A stretch of DNA of 64,000 nt from Paraburkholderia aromaticivorans. GTDB taxonomy: Bacteria; Pseudomonadota; Gammaproteobacteria; Burkholderiales; Burkholderiaceae. Positions 9,075 through 17,315 of this stretch are shown piece by piece (position 1 is the stretch's first letter; the number at the start of each line of letters is the position of its first letter). A model generated the notes under the pieces. The model worked only from the letters and a program-made list of their open reading frames with translations. It ran no database searches and had not been told where the DNA came from. Where the stretch lies: positions 2,232,001-2,296,000 of the forward strand of contig NZ_CP051516.1 in the NCBI RefSeq assembly GCF_012689525.1, in the 5' to 3' direction. A program made the position numbers and the translations under genes.

Positions 9075-10724
9075 ATGACGGACAACGCGGGAAAACATGG
9101 CCGGCCTCCGGTGACGGCTGCAGACAGCGCGGTGCGGCACGATGCCGACGTCCTCGTGATCGGCGGTGGTCCGGCCGGCACATGGGCGGCGATCAGCGCG
9201 GCCGCGAGCGGCGCGCGTGTAGTGCTGGCGGACAAAGGGTTTTGCGGCACCTCGGGCGCGACCGCGCCGGCCGGCACAGGCGTTTGGTACGTGCCGCCCG
9301 ACGGGGATGCGCGCGGCCACGCGAAAGCGAGTCGTTTCAAGCTGGGCGGAGAACTGGCCGAACAGTCGTGGATGGATCGCGTGCTCGAGCAGACCTGGAT
9401 CAACGCGCAGCAACTCGCCGAGTGGGGCTATCCCTTCCCGGTCGATGAATCCGGCGAACAACGACGCACGTCGTTGCAAGGGCCTGAGTACATGCGTCTG
9501 ATGCGCAAGCGCGTCAAGGAAGCCAACGTGCGCCTACTCGATCACAGCCCGGCGCTGGAACTGCTGGTCGACGAACGCGGCGCGGTAGCCGGTGCGGCGG
9601 GCGTCGATCGTCAGGCCGGCGAGGCGTGGATCGTGCGCTCGGGCGCCGTCGTGATCGCGACGGGCGGCTGTGCGTTTCTCAGCAATGCGCTGGGTTGCAA
9701 CGTGCTCACCGGCGACGGCCAGCTAATGGCCGCCGAAGTCGGGGCGGCGCTGTCGGGCATGGAGTTTTCGAACGCCTATGGCCTTGGGCCGGCGTTTTCA
9801 TCGGTGACGAAATCGCTGTTCTATAACTGGGCGACGTTCTATTACCGGGACGGTTCTGTGATCCCGGGCGCGGGTTCGTCGCATGGGCGTGGGGTGATCG
9901 CTCAAACACTGCAGAGCGAGCCCGTGTTCGCCTGCCTCGATCGCGCCGACGAACAGATTCGCGCATGGATGCGCACGGCGCAACCAAACTTCTTCCTGCC
10001 GTTCCACCGGCTCGGCATCGACCCATTCACGCAGCATTTCCCGGTCACACTGCGTCTGGAAGGGACGGTGCGGGGAACCGGCGGCCTCAATCTGATCGAT
10101 GAGACGTGTGCGACCTCGGTCGAGGGACTCTACGCCGCCGGCGATGCGGCCACGCGCGAGTTGATCTGTGGCGGGTTCACCGGTGGCGGTAGCCATAACG
10201 CGGCATGGGCGATGTCGTCCGGTTTCTGGGCCGGCGCGGGCGCGGCGGACTACAACCGTTCACAAGGGCGTGCCGGGCACCAGGGCAGGGTGTTGCGTGC
10301 AGGCGGCGCAGGACTGCGCGACGGCGGCGGCACCGCGCCTTATGACAGCAACGAGGTGATTCGCAGCGTGCAGCACGAGGTGTTTCCGACGCAGCGCAAC
10401 TGGGCTCGCCAGGGCGATCTGCTCGATGACTCGCTCTCGCGTCTCGATGCACTGTGGCATCGCGTGCGCGGCGCCGGGCCGCCGCGAAACACGCTCGATG
10501 CGGTGCGCGCTCGCGAGGCGGCGGCGATGCTGGCCACCTCGCGGTGGATGTATCGCAGCGCGCAGCAACGCACCGAGACGCGCGGGATGCATCGGCGTCG
10601 CGAGCATGCCGCGCCCGATCCGTCGCAGAGGCAGCGTCTTTTGAGCGGTGGACTGGACGAAGTCTGGATCGACAGGGTGGCCGTGCCGCGGCCAATTGCC
10701 CAAACCGAAGGAGCCGCGGCATGA
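9075..10724 (+). CDS. FAD-dependent oxidoreductase, fumarate reductase/AprA-like flavoprotein
   Basis: A 549-residue flavoprotein of the succinate dehydrogenase/fumarate reductase/adenylylsulfate reductase alpha superfamily. The FAD site VIGGGPAGTWAA lies near residues 28-39, followed by a SGATAPAG segment. A distal motif GLYAAGDAATRELICGG matches the second FAD contact of the family. The next gene, overlapping by four bases, encodes a two-cluster ferredoxin, so the pair probably forms a heterodimer that moves electrons between FeS clusters and FAD, as in the AprAB layout. Linkage to a sulfonate importer suggests an organosulfur substrate, but no reaction is established. An AGGGA lies upstream of the chosen ATG. 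Confidence 0.78.
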   Translation: MTDNAGKHGRPPVTAADSAVRHDADVLVIGGGPAGTWAAISAAASGARVVLADKGFCGTSGATAPAGTGVWYVPPDGDARGHAKASRFKLGGELAEQSWMDRVLEQTWINAQQLAEWGYPFPVDESGEQRRTSLQGPEYMRLMRKRVKEANVRLLDHSPALELLVDERGAVAGAAGVDRQAGEAWIVRSGAVVIATGGCAFLSNALGCNVLTGDGQLMAAEVGAALSGMEFSNAYGLGPAFSSVTKSLFYNWATFYYRDGSVIPGAGSSHGRGVIAQTLQSEPVFACLDRADEQIRAWMRTAQPNFFLPFHRLGIDPFTQHFPVTLRLEGTVRGTGGLNLIDETCATSVEGLYAAGDAATRELICGGFTGGGSHNAAWAMSSGFWAGAGAADYNRSQGRAGHQGRVLRAGGAGLRDGGGTAPYDSNEVIRSVQHEVFPTQRNWARQGDLLDDSLSRLDALWHRVRGAGPPRNTLDAVRAREAAAMLATSRWMYRSAQQRTETRGMHRRREHAAPDPSQRQRLLSGGLDEVWIDRVAVPRPIAQTEGAAA

Positions 10725-11047
10725 TCGAAATCGTCGACAGCGCGCGCTGCACAGGGTGCAACATCTGCGTGCGCGCGTGCCCCACCAATGTGTTCGACGC
10801 CGTGCAGGACGGCGTGCCGCGTATCGCCCGTCAGGACGATTGTCAGACCTGCTTCATGTGCGAGCTGTATTGTCCCGAAGACGCACTATTCGTGGCGCCG
10901 CAGATCGAGCCGATGCCGCTCGGCGAGATCGGCAAGGTCGGCGACACGGCGTTCGGACACTACCGGCGCGCAGTCGGCTGGGGCCGCGCACGGCAGTCGA
11001 CCGCGAACCAGGACGCGAGCTACGAGTTGCTGGTTCGGGCGCATTGA
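10721..11047 (+). CDS. 4Fe-4S dicluster ferredoxin, partner of the flavoprotein
   Basis: A small iron-sulfur protein of 108 residues. Two four-cysteine motifs are visible near the N-terminus: CTGCNICVRACP (about 8-19) and CQTCFMCELYCP (about 42-53), each ligating one 4Fe-4S cluster. The C-terminal half is charged and lacks cysteines. Its ATG overlaps the TGA of the flavoprotein gene (ATGA) and is preceded by AAGGAG, which indicates coupled translation and a stable complex. It resembles the electron-transfer subunit of AprAB-like enzymes. A GC-rich hairpin follows. Confidence 0.88.
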   Translation: MIEIVDSARCTGCNICVRACPTNVFDAVQDGVPRIARQDDCQTCFMCELYCPEDALFVAPQIEPMPLGEIGKVGDTAFGHYRRAVGWGRARQSTANQDASYELLVRAH

Positions 11048-11059
11048 GAGAGCGTATCA

Positions 11060-11079
11060 GGCGCGCATCGACGCGCGCC
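11060..11079. terminator. hairpin between convergent ferredoxin and nitroreductase genes
   Basis: Perfect 7-bp inverted repeat GGCGCGC / GCGCGCC with a six-base loop, placed in the 48 bases between two convergent genes. There is no T-run on either side, so its role as a terminator rests on position only. Confidence 0.4.
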
Positions 11080-11095
11080 GGCTCGAATCCTCCCG

Positions 11096-11692
11096 TCAGA
11101 GCGCGAGCCGCCCTTCCGACGCAATGACGGACAGCGGCGTCCGCTGACTCTGTACTTCGCGGGCCTGCAGCGCTTCCGGCAGTGAGGCCTTGTCGCCCGC
11201 GCGGCCGATCGCGATAGCGGCCTCGATCGAATAAACGTCCGGGACGGCGAGTGCCTGGCGGATCGTCTCGCGTTCGATGCCGGCCAGGCCGTGCGCATGC
11301 CATCCGGAGAGGCTGGCCTGCAGCGCCAGATAGCCCCAGGCGGCGCCGGTGTCGAACGAATGAGTCGGCGCGGGGACTTCAGCCGCGCCGCCGGGCGGCG
11401 TGAACGTGCTCTTCGACAGCACGATGACAATGGCCGCGGCGTGTCTCGCCCAGCTTCGATTGAATTCGTTGAGGAATCCGAGGAATTGTTCCCAATGCGG
11501 CGTATCGCGTCTTGCATAGACGAATCGCCAGGGTTGGGAATTATAGGAAGAAGGCGCCCAACGGGCCGCTTCGAGAAGCGTCAGCAGGGTTGCGTCGGGG
11601 ATGGGATCGGAACGGAAAGCGCGCGGCGACCAGCGGTCGAGGAATTGCCGGTCGATCGAATGGTCGGCGGTACGTGCGTTCGATGTCGTCAT
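11096..11692 (-). CDS. nitroreductase family protein
   Basis: FMN-dependent NAD(P)H oxidoreductase of the nitroreductase family, 198 residues. Family signs are an N-terminal RWSPRAFRSDPIP segment, the FMN-contact region AARWAPSSYNSQPWRF, and a late GLAGIERETIRQAL helix. The ATG at 11692 has AGGAG upstream; an ATG 51 bases earlier would add a nonconserved-looking arginine-rich stretch. It is convergent with the sulfur cluster on its left and divergent from the genes on its right, so it may be unrelated to sulfur metabolism. The substrate is unknown; members reduce nitroaromatics, quinones or flavins. Confidence 0.85.
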   Translation of the reverse strand: MTTSNARTADHSIDRQFLDRWSPRAFRSDPIPDATLLTLLEAARWAPSSYNSQPWRFVYARRDTPHWEQFLGFLNEFNRSWARHAAAIVIVLSKSTFTPPGGAAEVPAPTHSFDTGAAWGYLALQASLSGWHAHGLAGIERETIRQALAVPDVYSIEAAIAIGRAGDKASLPEALQAREVQSQRTPLSVIASEGRLAL

Positions 11693-11917
11693 GGGTGGTT
11701 GCTCCTGGAAAGAATGAATTCGACGTGCGAGCCTGAGGGGCAAGGACGCCCCTGGCGATGCGGATCACTTTATCGGAGCGCACTGCGCGACCGAACCGAT
11801 TTATTCTCGCAACGTTATTCCGGTATCGATTCGACTTTGCAATTCCGGCTACCCGGCGTGATTAGCGTGTGATGCGTTTTCCGAAAACCAATCCATAAAA
11901 CCTTGTTTGCGCTTCCT

Positions 11918-11945
11918 TATGCGGACCACTAGATTCGTCCGTATA
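11918..11945. promoter_or_regulatory. inverted repeat upstream of a small ORF
   Basis: Arms TATGCGGAC and GTCCGTATA (8 of 9 pairs) separated by 10 bases, lying 22 bases before the ATG of the small gene at 11968. It could be an operator. No regulator was assigned. Confidence 0.3.
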
Positions 11946-11967
11946 GCCATGAATCGACGGAGGCCGT

Positions 11968-12216
11968 ATGGCCACGCTTTCCACGACCTTGTTCCGGGTT
12001 GGACTTCGGCATCCGCTGCGCGCGCTGCAGATGCAATGGTCGAAGCACGCGAGCGTTACCTCTGATCAATCCACCGCCGACAGGCCCGGTCCCGGCCACG
12101 GCGCGCAATCGCCCGAGCGGCTCGAACGCATCGCGGCCTACGCACGCTGCGGCTATTTTCATATGGAATACACCGCAGGCATGTTTGTCGTGCCGCTCGA
12201 CATCCCGCCGGAATGA
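11968..12216 (+). CDS. small hypothetical protein upstream of the encapsulin operon
   Basis: An 82-residue frame with a GGAGG four bases before its ATG. The product is basic at the N-terminus (LFRVGLRHPLRALQ) and ends with an aromatic, hydrophobic segment (YFHMEYTAGMFVVPLD). No family was recognised and there are no cysteine motifs or membrane spans. It lies 200 bases before the rhodanese gene on the same strand, so it may belong to the same transcription unit. A coding role rests on the ribosome-binding site and reading-frame quality only. Confidence 0.45.
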   Translation: MATLSTTLFRVGLRHPLRALQMQWSKHASVTSDQSTADRPGPGHGAQSPERLERIAAYARCGYFHMEYTAGMFVVPLDIPPE

Positions 12217-12415
12217 TGGTTGCGATGGACGGTGGCATGGAGCAGGGCAGTCTTGAGCCGCAGCGACCAAACCGATGCTTCTTTAGAAATCACAATTAAT
12301 TGGTTCGGCTTCGGCCGCGTCTCTTTCATAGTGTCTCCTGATGGCTATAGGCGGTTGCTTTCGCCGGTGCCTTGAACCAGCGCGTAAGGATTCGCGCGAT
12401 ATCGAAGGAGACGTC

Positions 12416-12883
12416 ATGACGCTTGAACTCGCAGAACGACCCACCCACGCGCTGCTCGAAGCCGCCCGCTCCCGCGCGACCGATGCCGGTTTGCCCTACG
12501 CGGGCGGCGTGCCGCCGCAGGATGCGTGGGCACTCGTCCAGGCCGGCGATGCCGTGTTGGTGGATGTGCGCACCGCCGAAGAACGCAAATTTGTCGGACT
12601 CGTGCCGGACAGTGTGCATGTCGCGTGGGCGACCGGCACCAGTCTGACGCGCAATCCGCGCTTCGTGCGCGAGCTGGAAGCCAAAACCGGCAAAGACGCG
12701 GTCGTGCTGCTGCTGTGCCGCAGCGGCAACCGCTCGGCGCTGGCCGCCGAGGCCGCCGCGAAGGCCGGCTTCACGCAGGTTTTCAACGTTCTGGAAGGTT
12801 TTGAAGGGGAACTGGACGACGCGCAACGGCGCGGCGCCAGCAATGGTTGGCGCTTTCACGGGCTGCCGTGGATTCAGGACTGA
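12416..12883 (+). CDS. rhodanese-like sulfurtransferase of the encapsulin operon
   Basis: Single-domain rhodanese of 155 residues. The domain runs from about residue 35; the active-site loop CRSGNR has its persulfide-carrying cysteine at 101, and the VDVRTAEER motif near 49-57 is typical. A strong AAGGAG precedes the ATG; an earlier in-frame ATG at 12341 lacks one. It heads an operon with serine O-acetyltransferase, a regulator, the shell protein and a cysteine desulfurase. Rhodaneses accept or pass on sulfane sulfur, so it may take persulfide from the desulfurase or handle sulfur leaving the shell. Rhodanese genes are known companions of family 2A encapsulins. Confidence 0.88.
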   Translation: MTLELAERPTHALLEAARSRATDAGLPYAGGVPPQDAWALVQAGDAVLVDVRTAEERKFVGLVPDSVHVAWATGTSLTRNPRFVRELEAKTGKDAVVLLLCRSGNRSALAAEAAAKAGFTQVFNVLEGFEGELDDAQRRGASNGWRFHGLPWIQD

Positions 12884-12925
12884 AGAACCTGATCGTCCAC
12901 GCTGCACTTTACGGGAGTAACCGCT

Positions 12926-13903
12926 GTGGCTGTGTTTGATGTCGATGAGATTGTTGAGGCGCTTCAGACGGTCCGTCAGCAATGGCGCGAAGTGCAGAAG
13001 CGCTCGCTCGAACCGGGCGGGCGCGAATTGCCGGGGCGCGAGGCGCTCGCGGAGATCGTGGATACGCTCAAAGGGGTGCTCTTTCCGATGCGGCTCGGGC
13101 CACCCGATCTGCGTCAGGAAAGTGAAAACTTCTATGTCGGGCATGCACTCGACGCCGCGCTGCACGCGCTGCTGAGTCAGGCGCGGCTGGAACTGCACTA
13201 CCGCAGCCGGCATCAACCGCCGGCCGCCGCCACGATCGAGGCGCAGGCGGAGATCGCGGTGCGCGCTTTTGCAGCGCACTTACCGGCGATTCGCAGCTTG
13301 CTCGACAGCGACGTGTTAGCGGCGTTTCACGGTGATCCCGCGGCGGGCAGCGTGGACGAAGTGCTGCTGTGTTACCCGGGCGTGCTGGCGATGATTCATC
13401 ACCGGCTCGCGCACGAGCTTTATGGACTGGGCCTGCCGCTGCTGGCGCGGATCGTCGGCGAGCTTGCACATGCGCAAACCGGTATCGATATCCATCCCGG
13501 TGCGAAGATCGGCGCCGGCTTCTTCATCGATCATGGAACGGGTGTCGTGATCGGCGAAACGGCCGTGATCGGCGAACGGGTACGCCTCTATCAGGCGGTC
13601 ACGTTGGGCGCGAAGCGCTTTCCACGCGATGCGCAAGGTCATCTGGAGAAAGGCCACGCGCGCCATCCGATTGTCGAGGACGACGTCGTGATCTACGCGG
13701 GCGCGACGATTCTTGGACGCGTCACGCTCGGACAGGGTTCGGTGATCGGCGGCAATGTGTGGCTGACCCAGGACGTCGCGCCGGGTTCTCATGTGACGCA
13801 GGCCGTGTCGCGCAACGAAGGCACGGGCGCTGCCGCGGGCCACGATCGCACACCGCGCGTTCATGCAGGCGCTGAGCCTGTCGCGGCGGGAGCCACGCGA
13901 TGA
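12926..13903 (+). CDS. epsC: serine O-acetyltransferase (EpsC type)
   Basis: Makes O-acetylserine from serine and acetyl-CoA, the first step of cysteine synthesis. The 325-residue protein has a helical N-terminal half and a C-terminal left-handed beta-helix with hexapeptide repeats (IHPGAKIGAG, VVIGETAVIGERV). The catalytic DHGTG motif carries His203. The start is a GTG with GGGAG upstream. The C-terminus ends with a short tail after the hexapeptide region and overlaps the next ATG by four bases. Its place between rhodanese and encapsulin genes ties cysteine supply to cysteine desulfuration: it would feed carbon skeletons for cysteine when sulfur is handled by the compartment. Confidence 0.92.
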   Translation: MAVFDVDEIVEALQTVRQQWREVQKRSLEPGGRELPGREALAEIVDTLKGVLFPMRLGPPDLRQESENFYVGHALDAALHALLSQARLELHYRSRHQPPAAATIEAQAEIAVRAFAAHLPAIRSLLDSDVLAAFHGDPAAGSVDEVLLCYPGVLAMIHHRLAHELYGLGLPLLARIVGELAHAQTGIDIHPGAKIGAGFFIDHGTGVVIGETAVIGERVRLYQAVTLGAKRFPRDAQGHLEKGHARHPIVEDDVVIYAGATILGRVTLGQGSVIGGNVWLTQDVAPGSHVTQAVSRNEGTGAAAGHDRTPRVHAGAEPVAAGATR

Positions 13904-14175
13904 GCGGACTCGTCAGGGAGTTCGGCGCTGCGGTGCGGCGTCTTCGCGAGACGCGCGGGTGGTCTCAGGAGCAATTGGCCGAGCACGCCGGACTCAACCG
14001 ATCGTATGTCGGCGAGATCGAACGCGGTTCCGCCATCGCGTCGATCGTCACGGTCGACAAGCTGGCCCGCGCGTTCCAGGTGCCGATCGAACGCCTGCTC
14101 AACCCATCTTCCGACAGTGCGGATGTCGCCGGACTCGTGCGTCCCGCGCGTGTCGATCCCATCCCGGCGAGTTAG
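13900..14175 (+). CDS. XRE-family helix-turn-helix regulator
   Basis: A 91-residue DNA-binding protein consisting almost only of a lambda-repressor-like domain: RRLRETRGWSQEQLAEHAGL (about 13-32) followed by the recognition segment NRSYVGEIERG. There is no obvious ligand domain. Its ATG overlaps the stop of the acetyltransferase gene (ATGA), so it is co-translated with the operon and could autoregulate it. The shell gene starts 111 bases later. The operator is unknown; candidate sites would be in the 12217-12415 or 14176-14286 gaps. Confidence 0.88.
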   Translation: MSGLVREFGAAVRRLRETRGWSQEQLAEHAGLNRSYVGEIERGSAIASIVTVDKLARAFQVPIERLLNPSSDSADVAGLVRPARVDPIPAS

Positions 14176-14286
14176 CAGACCTTCTGCTGCCGTCTATAGC
14201 ATGTTGAAGGGCTGGGGTTGCCTCCCGATAATCACTTTTTCTCATAAGCTTTCCCGTTTTTCTTCTATCAAACCCTGGAGCTTTAG

Positions 14287-15219
14287 ATGACAGCAACAGT
14301 GGGCGGCCTGACGGCGCTCGGCGATACCGCAGCACGGCAACTAGCCAATGCCACCAAAACCGTTCCGCAACTCGCCACGATCACGCCGCGTTGGCTCACG
14401 CATCTGCTGCAATGGCTGCCGGTCGAGGCAGGCATCTATCGTCTGAACCAGGTGAAGAATCCTGAAGCCGTGAAGGCAGCCTGCACCGCGCGCGAAGATG
14501 AAAGCATCCTGCCGCGCACCTTCGTGCCTTACGAAGAGCAACCGCGCGAGTACTTCCTGAATGCGGTCAGCACGGTGCTCGACGTGCACACGCGGATCTC
14601 GGATCTGTACAGCAGCCCGCACGATCAGATCAAGGAACAACTGCGCCTCACGATCGAGACGATCAAGGAATTGCAGGAAAGCCAGTTGATCAACAACCCG
14701 GACTACGGCCTGCTCGCGAATGTGGCCGAAGAGCAGCGCGTGTTTCCGCTGACCGGCGCGCCCACGCCGGACGACCTCGACGAATTGCTGACCAAGGTAT
14801 GGAAAGAGCCGGCGTTCTTCCTGACGCATCCGCTCGCGATCGCCGCCTTCGGCCGTGAATGCACGCGCCGTGGCGTGCCGCCGCCGACCGTCAGCCTGTT
14901 CGGCTCGCAGTTCATTACGTGGCGCGGCATTCCGCTGATTCCGTCGGACAAGGTGCCGGTTGCCGACGGCAAGACCAAGATCCTGTTGCTGCGCGTGGGC
15001 GACAAGCGCCAGGGCGTGGTCGGCCTGTTCCAGCCGGGCGTGGCCGGTGAGCAGGGTCCGGGGCTGTCGGTGCGCTTCATGGGCATCAACAATCATGCGA
15101 TCGCGTCGTATCTGATCTCGCTCTATTGCTCGCTCGCGGTGCATTCGCCGGACGCGCTGGCAGTTCTCGATGACGTGGAGATCGGCAAGTACCATGACTA
15201 CCCAGATACCTACAAGTAA
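14287..15219 (+). CDS. family 2A encapsulin nanocompartment shell protein (SrpI/MMP-I type)
   Basis: HK97-fold protein expected to self-assemble into an icosahedral shell around the desulfurase encoded next. The 310-residue length matches the SrpI / Mycobacterium major membrane protein I group. Family-typical stretches are PREYFLNAVSTVLDVHTRIS in the N-terminal half, then SLFGSQFITWRGIPLIPSDK, LLRVGDKRQGVVGLFQPG and NNHAIASYLISLYCS, which make up the capsid core. There is no extra cyclic-nucleotide-binding domain, so it is 2A rather than 2B. A GGAG precedes the ATG. The desulfurase gene starts inside the last codons of this gene. Shells of this type have been linked to sulfur starvation and sulfur storage. 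Confidence 0.93.
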   Translation: MTATVGGLTALGDTAARQLANATKTVPQLATITPRWLTHLLQWLPVEAGIYRLNQVKNPEAVKAACTAREDESILPRTFVPYEEQPREYFLNAVSTVLDVHTRISDLYSSPHDQIKEQLRLTIETIKELQESQLINNPDYGLLANVAEEQRVFPLTGAPTPDDLDELLTKVWKEPAFFLTHPLAIAAFGRECTRRGVPPPTVSLFGSQFITWRGIPLIPSDKVPVADGKTKILLLRVGDKRQGVVGLFQPGVAGEQGPGLSVRFMGINNHAIASYLISLYCSLAVHSPDALAVLDDVEIGKYHDYPDTYK

Positions 15220-17284
15220 GCCCATGGACAGCGTCCTGCCGCACGATGTGCCGACCGGTCCGCCTGGGGGTTTGCCTGCGGGACTCCCCGATCCGGCGAC
15301 GTTGGCGTCGCTGGCCAATGCGTTCTTCTCGGCGTTGCCGGGCAACCCTGCGCACGCAAGTGCGACGCCCGGTGTCGCCGGCACGCTGCCGTTCACGGCG
15401 CCCGTGACCAGCGAGATCAGCAATCCGGCTCCGGCCGGCTCGCCGCTCGCGGGCCCTGGCGGCACGGGCACGGGTGTACCCGGCGCGGCGTTGCCACAAG
15501 GACACGTGCCGGGTGGCAACCTGCTGCCCTCGGCGCCGACGCATGTTCTCTCGCTGGGCAATCGCGCGCCCGCGTTGGGGCCGCATGCAACGGCGGCGAA
15601 CGGCTTGTCGGATAACGTGGTGACGGTCGCGCCCGCACTGGATCCGCGCTTTGGCGGAGCCGCGCTGGGTGTGCCCGAGGGACACGGCGCACAGCGTCCG
15701 TCTGCCGGTGGTGCGGCGCCCTCGTCAATTGCGTCGCCGGTCCCGCCGGCAGCCGCATCGCCGTACTATTTCCTCGGTGAATCGGGCCAGCCTCGTGCCT
15801 CGGCAGCGGCGTCGCCGGATATCGTCGTGCCGGTCTGGAACGAGGTGAGTGCGCAATCGTTCGGTCTCCCCGCAGTCGATCAGCCGCTTGCCGAACAACG
15901 CTTCCCGTACGACCGTCAGTCCACCTCGCACGCGGCATCGCCTTCGACGCCGGCGCAGCACGCTGGCAGCCCGCATTATTTTCTGGATCTGAATGCGCCG
16001 TCGCGTTTTCCTGGGCAGACACCCGGTGCGGCGGATGGCGTGCCGCATGCGGGACCGTCAGCGCATCCGCCATTCGATGTGAATGCGATTCGCCGCGACT
16101 TTCCGATTCTGCAGGAGCGCGTCAACGGCCGTCAGTTGGTGTGGTTCGACAATGCCGCGACTACGCACAAACCGCAGGCGGTGATCGACCGGCTCGCGTA
16201 TTTCTACGCGCATGAAAACTCCAACATCCACCGGGCGGCGCATGCGTTGGCCGGCCGCGCCACCGACGCCTATGAGGCCGCACGCAGCAAGGTGCAGCGT
16301 TTCATCGGCGCGGCGTCGCCGGAGGAAATCATTTTCGTGCGCGGCACTACCGAGGCGATCAATCTGATCGCCAAGACGTGGGGCGTGCAGCATGTCGGCG
16401 AGGGCGACGAGATCATCGTCTCGCACCTCGAGCATCACGCCAACATCGTGCCGTGGCAGCAGCTTGCCGCGCAAACCGGTGCGAAGCTGCGCGTAATTCC
16501 GGTCGACGACAGCGGCCAGGTTCTGCTCGACGAATACCGGCGGTTGCTCAACGACCGCACGAAAATCGTCTCGGTCACGCAGGTGTCGAACGCGCTCGGC
16601 ACAGTCGTGCCGGTCAAGGAAATCGTCGAGCTGGCGCATCGCGCGGGTGCGAAGGCGTTGGTCGACGGTGCGCAGTCGGTATCGCACATGCGGGTGGACG
16701 TCCAGGCCATCGACGCGGACTTCTTTGTGTTCTCGGGTCACAAGGTGTTCGGTCCGACCGGCATCGGCGTGGTGTACGGCAAGCGCGCGATTCTGGAAGA
16801 CATGCCGCCGTGGCAGGGTGGCGGCAACATGATCGCGGACGTGACGTTCGAGCGTACTGTATTCCAGCCGCCGCCGAGTCGTTTCGAAGCCGGCACGGGC
16901 AATATCGCCGATGCGGTCGGCCTGGGTGCGGCCATCGATTACGTTCAGCGCGTGGGCATCGAAAATATCGCGCGTTATGAGCACGATCTGCTGGCGTATG
17001 CGACGAGCGTGCTGCAACCGGTGCCCGGTGTGCGTCTGATCGGCACGGCACGCGACAAGGCCAGCGTGCTGTCCTTCGTGCTGAAGGGCTACGAAACCGA
17101 GGAAGTAGGGCAGGCGCTGAACGAAGAGGGCATCGCCGTGCGTTCGGGGCATCACTGCGCGCAGCCGATCTTGCGGCGCTTCGGCGTCGAAGCAACCGTG
17201 CGGCCGTCGCTCGCGTTCTACAACACCTGCGATGAAGTCGACGCGCTGGTGTCGGTGGTGCGACGGCTGTCTTCACGACGCTGA
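15194..17284 (+). CDS. family 2A encapsulin cargo: cysteine desulfurase with long N-terminal targeting domain
   Basis: PLP enzyme that removes sulfur from cysteine as an enzyme-bound persulfide, leaving alanine. The catalytic domain starts near residue 294 (FDVNAIRRDFPIL) and is SufS-class: PLP lysine in SGHKVFG (Lys517) and catalytic cysteine in RSGHHCAQP (Cys655). Residues 1-293 are Pro/Gly/Ala-rich and predicted disordered, with short conserved-looking motifs: LPDPATLASLANAFF (31-45) and two related ones, SPYYFLGE (189-196) and SPHYFLDL (259-266). These are the expected shell-binding signals. The ATG at 15194 overlaps the shell gene by 26 bases; an ATG at 15224, just past its stop, is an alternative start. 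Confidence 0.92.
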   Translation: MTTQIPTSKPMDSVLPHDVPTGPPGGLPAGLPDPATLASLANAFFSALPGNPAHASATPGVAGTLPFTAPVTSEISNPAPAGSPLAGPGGTGTGVPGAALPQGHVPGGNLLPSAPTHVLSLGNRAPALGPHATAANGLSDNVVTVAPALDPRFGGAALGVPEGHGAQRPSAGGAAPSSIASPVPPAAASPYYFLGESGQPRASAAASPDIVVPVWNEVSAQSFGLPAVDQPLAEQRFPYDRQSTSHAASPSTPAQHAGSPHYFLDLNAPSRFPGQTPGAADGVPHAGPSAHPPFDVNAIRRDFPILQERVNGRQLVWFDNAATTHKPQAVIDRLAYFYAHENSNIHRAAHALAGRATDAYEAARSKVQRFIGAASPEEIIFVRGTTEAINLIAKTWGVQHVGEGDEIIVSHLEHHANIVPWQQLAAQTGAKLRVIPVDDSGQVLLDEYRRLLNDRTKIVSVTQVSNALGTVVPVKEIVELAHRAGAKALVDGAQSVSHMRVDVQAIDADFFVFSGHKVFGPTGIGVVYGKRAILEDMPPWQGGGNMIADVTFERTVFQPPPSRFEAGTGNIADAVGLGAAIDYVQRVGIENIARYEHDLLAYATSVLQPVPGVRLIGTARDKASVLSFVLKGYETEEVGQALNEEGIAVRSGHHCAQPILRRFGVEATVRPSLAFYNTCDEVDALVSVVRRLSSRR

Positions 17285-17288
17285 CGAT

Positions 17289-17315
17289 AAGCGGCGGCCG
17301 CGATGGCCGCCGCTT
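17289..17315 (+). terminator. strong hairpin ending the encapsulin operon
   Basis: Perfect 11-bp inverted repeat AAGCGGCGGCC / GGCCGCCGCTT with a five-base loop, four bases after the desulfurase stop. The downstream flank is only mildly T-rich. Position and strength support a transcript end. Confidence 0.7.
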
